From Pseudomonadota bacterium (lineage in GTDB: Bacteria; Pseudomonadota; Gammaproteobacteria; Steroidobacterales; Steroidobacteraceae): a stretch of 64,000 nucleotides of DNA. Each line of letters opens with the position of its first letter. Position 1 is the first letter of the stretch. The notes below the pieces were generated by a model. The model had not been told where the DNA came from. It saw only the letters and a list, made by a program, of their open reading frames with translations, and did no database searches. Shown one piece after another: positions 9,376 through 16,900 of this stretch. A program made the translations under genes and the position numbers. Where the stretch lies: NCBI GenBank assembly GCA_025356075.1, contig JANXUT010000025.1, forward strand, positions 62,001 through 126,000, given 5' to 3'.

Positions 9376-10002
9376 GCGCAACTCCGATGGCTCTGCTGAT
9401 TGCAAAGGATAGCGCGATCCCCAGGCGCTGTTGCGCTACCGGCAGCCCGGTGCCATCGGCGCGCCGACGCGACCGGGAGCTGCGCATCGAGCGTCGCGAT
9501 TGTGGCCGGCGATCTCGGCGTACCGAGTGCGCTGGAAAGGTGCCGATCATTCTCGCACTGCGCGGCGCCCGAGAGCGGTGAGCTCAATAGCAGCGTCATG
9601 TCGCTTCGCCCAAGACCAGAGGCGAGGGCGGGCACACGGTGCGAGTTCGCGGCTGCATTCAAGGCGCGGAAACACGATGGATTCAAGTCATCCGCCCGTG
9701 CGTCGATCGCTTGGCGTTCCGCTGCTATCCTTGGAGCGGCACGCGGCTAGGACCGGGTCGCTCGCGCCGGGCACCCCTGCGGCACCCGTGCGCGCGATCT
9801 TGACGGCGGGCGACGGAAAGCGGTCCCGGCGACCCCCGGCCGGTCCGAAATCGTGGAGAATCGGCGCGGGATGACCCCTACCAGGGAGGCCGGCGGACGC
9901 AGCCTCTGCCCGGCCGGCGTCGAGCGGCACGCCGCCGGCGGAACCCTGGGCAGATGCCCCGATTGACCGATGACGCCGTACACGGCACGTGAGTTGAACC
10001 CC
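9376..10002. other. Intergenic region upstream of the aryl-polyene cluster
   Basis: About 630 bases. Open frames cross it but their translations are arginine/proline/alanine-rich and resemble nothing known. It probably holds the divergent promoters of the DUF2306-like gene (minus) and the halogenase operon (plus). I found no strong -35/-10 pair and no clear operator. Confidence 0.4.
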
Positions 10003-11325
10003 ATGGCAGCAGTTGCGAGTGCCGAATCGACGCGCGAGGTGGACGTGCTCGTCATCGGCGGTGGCCCCGCCGGCTCGACGGCCGCCACGTTGCTCGCCGA
10101 GAAGGGCTACCGGGTGGCGCTCATCGAGAAGGAACGCCATCCGCGCTTCCACATCGGCGAGTCACTGCTTCCGTCGAACCTGCCGCTCTTCGAGCGCCTC
10201 GGCGTCGCCGAGGAGATCCGTGCGATCGGTATGCAGAAATGGGGCGCGGAGTTCGTAGCCTCCTGGCTTGGCCGCGGTGAGACGTTCGAGTTCAAGGACA
10301 GCTGGAAGCCGAACCCGCCCTACGCCTACCAGGTAAGGCGCTCCGAGTTCGACGAGATCCTGATCCGCCGCGCCGGCCGCGCCGGCGCCGAGGTCACCGA
10401 AGGCTGCCGCGTCCGCGAAGTCGAGTTCACGGCCGAGCCCTTCCCGGTCCGGGTGACGGCCGTGCACGACGGCGGCCGCCTCGAGCAACTGCGCGCCCGG
10501 TTCCTGGTCGATGCCTCGGGTCGCGACACGTTCCTCGCCGGCAAGATGAGCGTCAAGAAGCGCAACCCCAAGCACAGCAGCGCCGCAATGTACGGCCACT
10601 TCCACGGCGCGCGACGCTACGAGGGCAAGCAGGCCGGCAACATCTCGATCTACTGGTTCGAGCACGGCTGGTTCTGGTTCATCCCGCTCGCCGATGGCAC
10701 GACGAGCGTCGGCTCGGTCGTCTGGCCGACCTACATGAAGCAGCGGACCGTGCCGGTTACCGATTACTTCCTCGCGACGATCGAGCTTTGCGCGCCGCTC
10801 GCCGAGCGGCTGAAGGACGCCAAGCTCGTCACCGCGGTCGAGGCGACCGGTAACTATTCGTACCAGTCCGACCTGAGCCATGGCCCCAACTACATCCTGA
10901 TCGGCGATGCGTTCGCCTTCGTCGATCCGATGTTTTCCTCCGGCGTCTGGCTCGCGATGAATAGCGCGGCCCAGGGCGCGGACGTCGTCGACACGTGCCT
11001 GCGCAATCCTTCGCAGGCCGCCGCGACGTTGCACCGCTTCGATCGCACGATGCGCCAGGGCCCCGGGGTCTTCTCGTGGTTCATCTACCGGATCACGAAT
11101 CCGACCATGCGCGACCTCTTCATGCACCCGCGCAACACGCTCAGGATGAAGAACGCGATCCTGTCGGTGCTGTCGGGCGACATCTTCGGGTCGACGCCGA
11201 TCTGGGGGTCGCTGCGGCTGTTCAAGGGACTCTACTATTTCGTCTCGTTGCTCAACCTGCCCCGCAGCATCGCCGCTTTCCGGCGCCACACGACCGACAT
11301 CGCCGCAGATGCCCCGGCTGAATAG
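10003..11325 (+). CDS. Flavin-dependent halogenase of the aryl-polyene/xanthomonadin type
   Basis: 440 residues from the ATG at 10003 (ATG at 9970 is an alternative adding 11 residues). FAD-dependent enzyme expected to halogenate the aromatic head group of the polyene. Seen: N-terminal dinucleotide fold VLVIGGGPAGSTAA, the halogenase element HIGESLLPSN, the WxWxIP-type motif in GWFWFIPLADG, and the second FAD contact ILIGDAFAFVDPMFSSGV. Its stop overlaps the chorismatase start by 17 bases, so substrate supply and halogenation are coupled. Geranylgeranyl-reductase-like monooxygenase is the alternative, but the WxWxIP motif argues for halogenase chemistry. Confidence 0.85.
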   Translation: MAAVASAESTREVDVLVIGGGPAGSTAATLLAEKGYRVALIEKERHPRFHIGESLLPSNLPLFERLGVAEEIRAIGMQKWGAEFVASWLGRGETFEFKDSWKPNPPYAYQVRRSEFDEILIRRAGRAGAEVTEGCRVREVEFTAEPFPVRVTAVHDGGRLEQLRARFLVDASGRDTFLAGKMSVKKRNPKHSSAAMYGHFHGARRYEGKQAGNISIYWFEHGWFWFIPLADGTTSVGSVVWPTYMKQRTVPVTDYFLATIELCAPLAERLKDAKLVTAVEATGNYSYQSDLSHGPNYILIGDAFAFVDPMFSSGVWLAMNSAAQGADVVDTCLRNPSQAAATLHRFDRTMRQGPGVFSWFIYRITNPTMRDLFMHPRNTLRMKNAILSVLSGDIFGSTPIWGSLRLFKGLYYFVSLLNLPRSIAAFRRHTTDIAADAPAE

Positions 11326-12391
11326 CGCCGTGCGGGCCGCGCCGTGCCCGTCGCTCGAGCTCGAGTACCTGCGCGGCGAGGAACTCGCCGCGTGCGCGCC
11401 AGCGTGGTGGGACGGTGTGCTCGGCATCGTTCCGTTCGGCGCCTCGACGGCGATCGGCTGCGCGGCGGACGTCCCGGTGGCGCCGGTGCCGCTGCGCGTG
11501 CTGGGTGAGGCGGCGAGCGCGACCGAGGTCTGGCGGCTCGGGGAGGCGCTCCAGTCCGGTTCGATCGGCCGGGTGCGCTACCGCAAGGGCAGCCACGCGC
11601 TCTTCGGCTGCATCGTGAGCCCGGAACCGAACGAGGCGGGTGCGCAATCGAGCGACCCGCGCGCGCTCCCGACGCTCACCTCGGCCGCCTACGCGGAAAT
11701 ATTCACCGCGCTCCAGCAGCTCGGCTATCCCCACCTGCTGCGCGTGTGGAACTACTTCGCCGCGATCAACCAGGAGACCGAGCTCGGCGAACGCTACCGG
11801 CAGTTCAACAGCGCCCGGCAGGAAGCCTTCCGCCGGAACCGGCGCGAGGTCGAGGGCAATGTGCCGGCGGCGTGCGCGCTCGGCTCGGCGCCCGGCTCGC
11901 CGCTCGTGATCTATTTCCTCGCCGGCTCGGCTCCCGCACGCGCCGTCGAGAACCCGCGCCAGCTGAGTGCCTACCGCTACCCGCGCGAGTACGGCCCTCA
12001 CAGCCCGACGTTCTCGCGCGCCTCGATCGCCGACCCGAGCGTCGGCGCGCAGCTGTTCATCTCCGGCACCGCGAGCATCGTCGGGCACCAGAGTGTGCAC
12101 GCAGGCGACGCAGCGGCCCAGGCGCGCGAGGCGGCCGTTAACATCGCCGCGCTCATCGAGGCGGCGAACGAGGCGGCCGGGACGAAGGCCTATTCGGTCG
12201 AGGCATTGAGGTACAAGGCGTACGTGCGCAACGCCCGCGACCTCGCCGCGATCCGCGCCGAGCTCGCCGACAACCTCGCCGCGGCGCACCCGATCACCTA
12301 CCTGCAGGCCGACATCTGCCGAAGCGAGCTGCTGGTCGAGATCGAGGCCGTCGGCGCGCCGCGGCCGATTGGCGGCGCGGGACGCGCGTGA
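11309..12391 (+). CDS. xanB2: Chorismatase (XanB2/FkbO/Hyg5 family), makes hydroxybenzoate starter
   Basis: 360 residues. Family members hydrolyse chorismate; XanB2 gives 3- and 4-hydroxybenzoate, used as the xanthomonadin starter and for ubiquinone. Seen: an RidA-like trimer fold with GYPHLLRVWNYFAAIN, GERYRQFNSARQEAF and the C-terminal YRYPREYGPHSPTFSRAS plus LFISGTASIVGHQSVHAGD, all characteristic of the family. Overlaps the halogenase stop and ends in a GTGA junction with the next gene. The subtype (3-HBA, mixed, or dihydrodiol product) cannot be settled by eye. Confidence 0.9.
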   Translation: MPRLNSAVRAAPCPSLELEYLRGEELAACAPAWWDGVLGIVPFGASTAIGCAADVPVAPVPLRVLGEAASATEVWRLGEALQSGSIGRVRYRKGSHALFGCIVSPEPNEAGAQSSDPRALPTLTSAAYAEIFTALQQLGYPHLLRVWNYFAAINQETELGERYRQFNSARQEAFRRNRREVEGNVPAACALGSAPGSPLVIYFLAGSAPARAVENPRQLSAYRYPREYGPHSPTFSRASIADPSVGAQLFISGTASIVGHQSVHAGDAAAQAREAAVNIAALIEAANEAAGTKAYSVEALRYKAYVRNARDLAAIRAELADNLAAAHPITYLQADICRSELLVEIEAVGAPRPIGGAGRA

Positions 12392-13257
12392 GGCGCGAAG
12401 GCGCCGGCCACTGCGCCCACCGTCGGCGGCTCGCGCTCACCGTCGGCGTGCTCGCGCTTGCCGCCACCGTCGCGGCGCCAGCGGCCGAGGTGCCGCTCTG
12501 GGAAGTTGGACTCGGTGTCGGCACGGTCGCGTTCTCTGACTATCGCGGCTCGAACAACTCGAGCGTCTACGCGCTGCCCGTGCCCTACTTCGCCTACCAC
12601 GGCGAGTTCCTCAAGGCCGACCGCAACGGCGTCCGTGGCCTCCTCTTCAACAATCGCTTTGCGGAACTCAACATCAGCGTCAATGCGACGACACCGGTCC
12701 GCAGCCGCAACGAGGCGGCGCGCGCGGGGATGCCCGATCTCAAGCCGACCTTCGAGATCGGCCCGTCGCTCGACGTGCACTTGTGGCGAAGCGCCGCCGA
12801 CCGGATCCGCCTCGACCTTCGCCTGCCCTTGAGGCGCGTGGTCACGATCGAACGCGAGCCTCGAGCCGTCGGCTGGCTCTTCACGCCGCGGCTCAACCTC
12901 GACGTGCGCGATATCGGCGGCCACCACGGCTGGGATGCGGGGCTCCTCGCGGGTCCCGTCGTCGGCGACCGGGCGTACCACGACTACTTCTATACGGTGG
13001 CGCCGGCCTACGCGACCGCGGAGCGACCGGCCTACCGGGCGGACGGTGGCTACTCCGGGACCGAGACTGTCGCGGCGCTGTCGCGGCGCTTTCCGCACTA
13101 CTGGGTCGGCGTGTTCGTCCGGTATGATGCGCTGTCGGGGGCTCGGTTCCTGCCGAGCCCGCTGGTGCGCAGCCAGCAATACTGGGCTGGTGGAATCGGA
13201 TTCGCCTGGATGATTGGAAAATCGACGCGTCTGGTCGAGAGCCGGGATCCGGAGTGA
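12388..13257 (+). CDS. MipA/OmpV family outer-membrane protein
   Basis: 289 residues from a GTG overlapping the chorismatase stop (GTGA). A signal peptide (LALTVGVLALAATVAAPAAE) precedes a beta-rich barrel. Family markers are WEVGLGVGTVAFSDYRGS, PVPYFAYHGEFLKADRNGVRG and the C-terminal SQQYWAGGIGFAWMIG. MipA was described as a scaffold between MltA and PBP1B; many homologues have unknown roles. Inside a pigment cluster it may help place or tolerate the polyene lipid in the outer membrane (inference). Confidence 0.85.
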   Translation: MRREGAGHCAHRRRLALTVGVLALAATVAAPAAEVPLWEVGLGVGTVAFSDYRGSNNSSVYALPVPYFAYHGEFLKADRNGVRGLLFNNRFAELNISVNATTPVRSRNEAARAGMPDLKPTFEIGPSLDVHLWRSAADRIRLDLRLPLRRVVTIEREPRAVGWLFTPRLNLDVRDIGGHHGWDAGLLAGPVVGDRAYHDYFYTVAPAYATAERPAYRADGGYSGTETVAALSRRFPHYWVGVFVRYDALSGARFLPSPLVRSQQYWAGGIGFAWMIGKSTRLVESRDPE

Positions 13258-13261
13258 GGCG

Positions 13262-14044
13262 GTGGTGATCCGGGCGCTCGCCTTCGTGCGAACCGTGGTG
13301 GTCCTCTACGGATCGCTGCTCGTGTTCGCGCTCGTGTGCCTGACCTGGACGCTCGCCGCGCTGCCGCTCTACCTGGTGCTCGGGGGCGGCCGCGGCACGA
13401 AGATCGGCCGCATCGGCATCCAGCGGGGCTTTCGGTTCTACGCGAGCTGGATCCACTTCGTCGGCGCGTATCGCCTGGATCTCACTGCCATCGATGCGCT
13501 CATCGGCGGCGGCCCCGTCATCCTCGCACCGAACCACCCGTCCGTCATCGATGCGATCCTCATCGTCACGCGCCACCCGAACCTCGTGTGCATCATGAAG
13601 TCGGGGCTCATGAACAACGTGCTCCTGGGTGCCGGTGCCCGGCTCGCGGGCTACATCCGCAACGACCCGCCGCGGCGCATGGTGCGCGAGGCGATCACGG
13701 TGCTCGAGCAGGGCGCCGTGCTCCTTCTCTTTCCGGAGGCCACCCGCACGACCGAAGCCCCAGTCAACCCGTTCCTCGCGAGCGTCGGGCTCATAGCCAA
13801 GCTCGCGCACGCGCCGGTGCAGACGCTCCTCATCGAGACGGACTCGCCGTACCTCAGCAAGGGCTGGCCGTGGCTCAGGCTCACCCGGATCCCCATCACC
13901 TACCGCGTGCGCCTCGGCGAGCGCTTCGCTGCCCCTGCGGATGCGAGGGCCTTCGACCGGATGCTCGAGGAGTACTTTCGCAGGGCGCTCGCGGGATCCT
14001 TGCAGGAACGCTGGCTCGCGCGCCCAAGCCAGGGCGCGCGGTAG
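13262..14044 (+). CDS. PlsC-like 1-acyl-glycerol-3-phosphate acyltransferase
   Basis: 260 residues from the GTG at 13262, chosen because GGAG lies seven bases upstream and it follows the previous stop; an ATG at 13214 is possible but would overlap 44 bases. An N-terminal membrane segment (about residues 8-40) is followed by the acyltransferase HX4D motif in LAPNHPSVID and the FPEATR substrate motif. It likely transfers the aryl-polyene acyl chain to a lipid or glycosyl acceptor; the next gene is a glycosyltransferase, and aryl-polyene clusters usually carry such an AT/GT pair. Confidence 0.85.
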   Translation: MVIRALAFVRTVVVLYGSLLVFALVCLTWTLAALPLYLVLGGGRGTKIGRIGIQRGFRFYASWIHFVGAYRLDLTAIDALIGGGPVILAPNHPSVIDAILIVTRHPNLVCIMKSGLMNNVLLGAGARLAGYIRNDPPRRMVREAITVLEQGAVLLLFPEATRTTEAPVNPFLASVGLIAKLAHAPVQTLLIETDSPYLSKGWPWLRLTRIPITYRVRLGERFAAPADARAFDRMLEEYFRRALAGSLQERWLARPSQGAR

Positions 14045-14053
14045 CATTCGCCG

Positions 14054-14815
14054 ATGCCGCCGACGTCCTCGACGCACCTCGTGCTCATTCCGAGCTACAA
14101 CCCGGGCACCAAGGGCGTCGCGACGGTCCTCGCCGCGCGACGGCACTGGTCGCCCGTGTGGGTCGTCATCGATGGCAGCACGGACGAGAGCGTCACCGCG
14201 CTCGGCAAGCTCGCGCGCGAGGATCCTGAGCTTCGCGTGCTTGCGCTGCCGACGAACCGCGGCAAGGGTGCGGCGGTGCTGCACGGCCTCGAGGCCGCGC
14301 TCGCCTCTGGCTTCACGCACGTGCTGACGATGGACGCCGACGGACAGCATCCGGAGGACCGGATCCCCGCGTTCATGGCGACCTCGATGGCGGCGCCCGC
14401 GGCGATGGTGCTCGGCGAACCGGTGTTCGATGCGAGCGCGCCGCTGCTGCGGGTACGCGGCCGGCGCATCTCCAACTGGTTCGCGAGCCTCGAGACGCTC
14501 GGGGCCGGTATCGGCGATTCGCTGTTCGGGTTTCGGGTCTACCCCGCGGCGGCGCTCGCGCGGATCATGCGGCGGGTGCCGTGGATGCGTCGCTTCGACT
14601 TCGACGTCGAAGCGGTCGTCCGGCTCTCGTGGCGCGGGGTGCGCGCGGTCAACCTGCCGGCTGCGGTGCGCTATTTCCGTGCCGACCAGGGCGGCGTCTC
14701 GCACTTTCGTTACGGGCGCGACAACGTTCTGCTGACGTGGATGCACGCGCGGCTCTTCGCCGGATTCGTGATCCGCCTGCCGTTCCTGATACTGCGACGC
14801 CTCGCGCGCCGCTGA
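14054..14815 (+). CDS. Family 2 glycosyltransferase
   Basis: 253 residues, GT-A fold. Seen: VLIPSYNPGTKGV at the nucleotide-sugar site, VVIDGSTDES, and the metal-binding DXD-like LTMDADGQHPED; VPWMRRFDFDVEAVVRLSWRG near the acceptor side. Nine bases after the acyltransferase gene. Probably attaches a sugar to the polyene head group or links it to the membrane anchor. Last gene of the first plus-strand block and convergent with the methyltransferase at 14822. Confidence 0.88.
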   Translation: MPPTSSTHLVLIPSYNPGTKGVATVLAARRHWSPVWVVIDGSTDESVTALGKLAREDPELRVLALPTNRGKGAAVLHGLEAALASGFTHVLTMDADGQHPEDRIPAFMATSMAAPAAMVLGEPVFDASAPLLRVRGRRISNWFASLETLGAGIGDSLFGFRVYPAAALARIMRRVPWMRRFDFDVEAVVRLSWRGVRAVNLPAAVRYFRADQGGVSHFRYGRDNVLLTWMHARLFAGFVIRLPFLILRRLARR

Positions 14816-14821
14816 AGCCGG

Positions 14822-15496
14822 TCAGTGCGCGGGTTTCTGCGCCTGGTAGGCGGAGAAGATGCCGAGCTCGACGCGGCGCTCCGTTGCCGTGAAGCCCGCG
14901 GACTTGAGCGCCGCGAGCACCGTCGCTGGCGGCACGCACGCCTCGATAGTGTCCCAGTAGTAGCGCATGAGCTCGGGCGTATCCTTGTGCCGCGCCATGC
15001 GCCCCGCCACCCACGGCACGATCCGCCGCATGTAGGTCTTCAGCATCGCGCGCGCGATCCCTGAGGCCGGCAGCGTGATCTCCATGACACACACGCGCCC
15101 GCCCGGCCGCAGTACCCGATGGAACTCGCCGAACGAGGCGGCGAGATCCTCCACGTGCCTGAGTGCGTAGCCCATGCTGATGAAATCAGCGCTTGCGTCG
15201 GGGAGCGGCAGTTCCTCGGCGCTCCCCGCGAGGAGTCGAACGCCCGCCGGCACGTTCGCCGCCTCCACCATTCCGGGACTTGGATCGACCCCGCAGACGA
15301 GCGTCGGATCACCGACGATGGCCGCCGCCTGGCTCGCGACGAGGCCGGTACCGACCCCGACATCGACGACGCTCATCCCGGCCTTGAGGCCCGCTTCCAG
15401 GAGTGCTCGGTGGCGGTACCAGGAGCCGCTGCCGAATGCCATGGCGCGTTCGACGCGTTCGTAGTCGACCGCCGTCCGACTGAAGATGCCGCGCAC
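14822..15496 (-). CDS. SAM-dependent class I methyltransferase (UbiE-like)
   Basis: 224 residues from a GTG at 15496. Seen: SAM-binding motif VVDVGVGTGLVASQ, acidic loop CGVDPSPGMVE and MGYALRHVEDL before RVLRPGGRVCVMEITLP, as in UbiE/COQ5-type enzymes. It may methylate the aryl head group of the polyene. Only gene of the cluster on the minus strand. The true N-terminus may be upstream: the frame stays open and encodes LPSYYSGEPERRQW directly before the GTG, which looks like protein, but no ATG, GTG or TTG is found in that extension. Confidence 0.82.
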   Translation of the reverse strand: MRGIFSRTAVDYERVERAMAFGSGSWYRHRALLEAGLKAGMSVVDVGVGTGLVASQAAAIVGDPTLVCGVDPSPGMVEAANVPAGVRLLAGSAEELPLPDASADFISMGYALRHVEDLAASFGEFHRVLRPGGRVCVMEITLPASGIARAMLKTYMRRIVPWVAGRMARHKDTPELMRYYWDTIEACVPPATVLAALKSAGFTATERRVELGIFSAYQAQKPAH

Positions 15497-15666
15497 CCAC
15501 TGACGTCGCTCGGGTTCGCCGGAGTAATACGAGGGCAGTGGCGGGTGCGGGGGCTCGATGGGCGTCTCCAGAAAGATGGGGCGGCTGGCAGTGCGCTGAA
15601 CCTTAACACGCCAAAGCCGCGCCGGGCCGCAACCGGCCGGTGCGCCACCCCGACGTACCTCGTTGA

Positions 15667-15693
15667 TTTATAAGGCTCCGTGGCCGGTAGCAA
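15667..15693 (-). promoter_or_regulatory. Candidate promoter for the reversed methyltransferase
   Basis: On the minus strand TTGCTA (15693-15688) and TATAAA (15672-15667) are separated by 15 bases, a little short of ideal. Its -35 nearly abuts the -35 of the divergent ACP promoter. Confidence 0.4.
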
Positions 15694-15694
15694 G

Positions 15695-15722
15695 TTGCGT
15701 TCGAGGCCCCCACCGATATAAT
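15695..15722 (+). promoter_or_regulatory. Candidate sigma-70 promoter of the aryl-polyene ACP operon
   Basis: TTGCGT (15695-15700), 16-base spacer, then a perfect TATAAT (15717-15722). Best promoter match in the cluster and the only one needed for the 12-kb block 15937-27828. Confidence 0.6.
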
Positions 15723-15776
15723 GACGCCCGTCGGCGGAACGAAACGCAGCACATGCTCGAAGATCACCGGTGCGTT

Positions 15777-15796
15777 CGGTTCGCACCGGCGAACCG
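15777..15796 (+). promoter_or_regulatory. Leader hairpin upstream of the ACP gene
   Basis: CGGTTCGC, loop ACCG, GCGAACCG: a perfect 8-bp stem about 55 bases after the -10 box. No U-run follows, so it is not a standard terminator; it could stabilise the transcript or act as an operator. Confidence 0.4.
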
Positions 15797-15936
15797 CCGC
15801 ATAGGGGAGCCGGTACGAACGCGATAGGCCGCCTCGGTGCCGGGCCGGTCCGGCGTTCGCTGGCCTGTGACAACCGTTCCGGCGGAGTCCGGGGGCGCCG
15901 CCACGTCGACAGCGCTTTGACCATGCAAAGGTTCTG

Positions 15937-16218
15937 ATGCAATCCGCGCAAGCAGCCGCCAGCACCGACCTCGAGCGAGAGATCGCCGGACTCGTCACGG
16001 AGGCGCTCAACCTCGAAGTGTCGGCGAGTGACATCGATCCTGAGGCCCCGCTCTACCGGGACGGCCTCGGCCTCGACTCGATCGATATCCTCGAGATCGC
16101 CCTCGTCGTGTCGAAGCGCTACGGCATCGACATCAAGGCGGAGAGCGAGGAGAACCACAAGATCTTCCGCTCGCTGCGGGGCCTCGCGGAATTCGTCGCG
16201 GCGCAGAGGACCAGGTAA
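15937..16218 (+). CDS. Acyl carrier protein of the aryl-polyene pathway
   Basis: 93 residues. Carries the growing chain on a phosphopantetheine arm; the attachment serine is in GLGLDSIDILE (about residue 48). Acidic helices and size fit an ACP. First gene of the second block; its stop overlaps the next ATG by one base. A phosphopantetheinyl transferase was not found in the window and must be supplied from elsewhere. Confidence 0.93.
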   Translation: MQSAQAAASTDLEREIAGLVTEALNLEVSASDIDPEAPLYRDGLGLDSIDILEIALVVSKRYGIDIKAESEENHKIFRSLRGLAEFVAAQRTR

Positions 16219-16886
16219 TGCCGGGGGCGTCCCGGGTCGCACGGGGCGTCGCAATCGGCGCCGCCGCCGTCGCCTACGCCGTGCTCGCGCACCTCAGCAA
16301 CTCGAGGCCGGGAACCGAAGCGCTGGGCGCGATCCTCTCGGCAGGCCCCGTCTGGGTCGGCGCAGTCATCCTCGCGTACCGGTCGCACCACCGGGTCGCC
16401 GCGCTTGGCGCCTGCGCGCTCATTGTCCTGCTCACGATCGCTTTCTGGCGCGACCTCGAGGCGCACTTCGCCTGGCTCTACCTCGCCCAGCAGGCGGGTA
16501 CCTACGCGGTCCTCGCGCTTTCCTTCGGCCGCACGCTCAGCGCAGGCCGCCAGCCCCTGTGTTCGCGCTTCGCCGAGATGGTGCACGGACCGCTCGCGCC
16601 GCCGGTTGCCGCCTACACGCGCGCCGTCACGATCGCCTGGACCTGGTTCTTCAGCGTCATCGCGGTCGCGCTCGTCGTGCTCTTCCTCGCCGCACCGCTC
16701 GCCATCTGGTCGGCGTTCGCGAACTTCGTGATTGCGCCGCTCGTTGGCTTAATGTTCCTTGCCGAACACGTAGCCCGGCGGCGGGCGCTGCCGAACATGC
16801 AGCACCAGGGCATCCTCGGGACCCTCCGGGCGATTTCCGCGAGCACGCTGCGGCAGCCCGCCTCGGCCGCCGCGCCGCGCGCCTGA
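16218..16886 (+). CDS. COG4648-like membrane protein of aryl-polyene clusters
   Basis: 222 residues with about six membrane spans, the strongest near 10-30, 36-55, 60-80, 90-105, 133-165 and 170-190. The C-terminal VIAPLVGLMFLAEHVARRRALP and the earlier WTWFFSVIA pattern are typical of the uncharacterised membrane protein always found between ACP and AMP-ligase genes in aryl-polyene clusters. Role unknown; possibly membrane anchoring of the synthase. Confidence 0.8.
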   Translation: MPGASRVARGVAIGAAAVAYAVLAHLSNSRPGTEALGAILSAGPVWVGAVILAYRSHHRVAALGACALIVLLTIAFWRDLEAHFAWLYLAQQAGTYAVLALSFGRTLSAGRQPLCSRFAEMVHGPLAPPVAAYTRAVTIAWTWFFSVIAVALVVLFLAAPLAIWSAFANFVIAPLVGLMFLAEHVARRRALPNMQHQGILGTLRAISASTLRQPASAAAPRA

Positions 16887-16900
16887 ACCTCATCACCCCG

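Larger units (their letters stand above)
15497..15936. other. Divergent promoter region between the methyltransferase and the ACP operon
   Basis: About 440 bases. It holds a plus-strand sigma-70-like promoter (15695-15722), a minus-strand one (15667-15693) and a perfect 8-bp hairpin in the plus-strand leader (15777-15796). The plus-strand leader would be roughly 200 bases long before the ACP start, unusually long, so post-transcriptional control is possible. Confidence 0.5.

Noticed and set aside
9431-9874. 147-codon plus-strand frame before the halogenase operon
   Set aside because: Arginine/serine/alanine-rich, no Shine-Dalgarno, no similarity to any known domain.
10162-11427. 421-codon minus-strand frame opposite the halogenase
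   Set aside because: Antisense shadow; no recognisable motif.
12893-14746. 617-codon minus-strand frame opposite the acyltransferase and glycosyltransferase genes
   Set aside because: Composition is R/H/A/P noise, with no domains; the plus strand has clear enzyme motifs.
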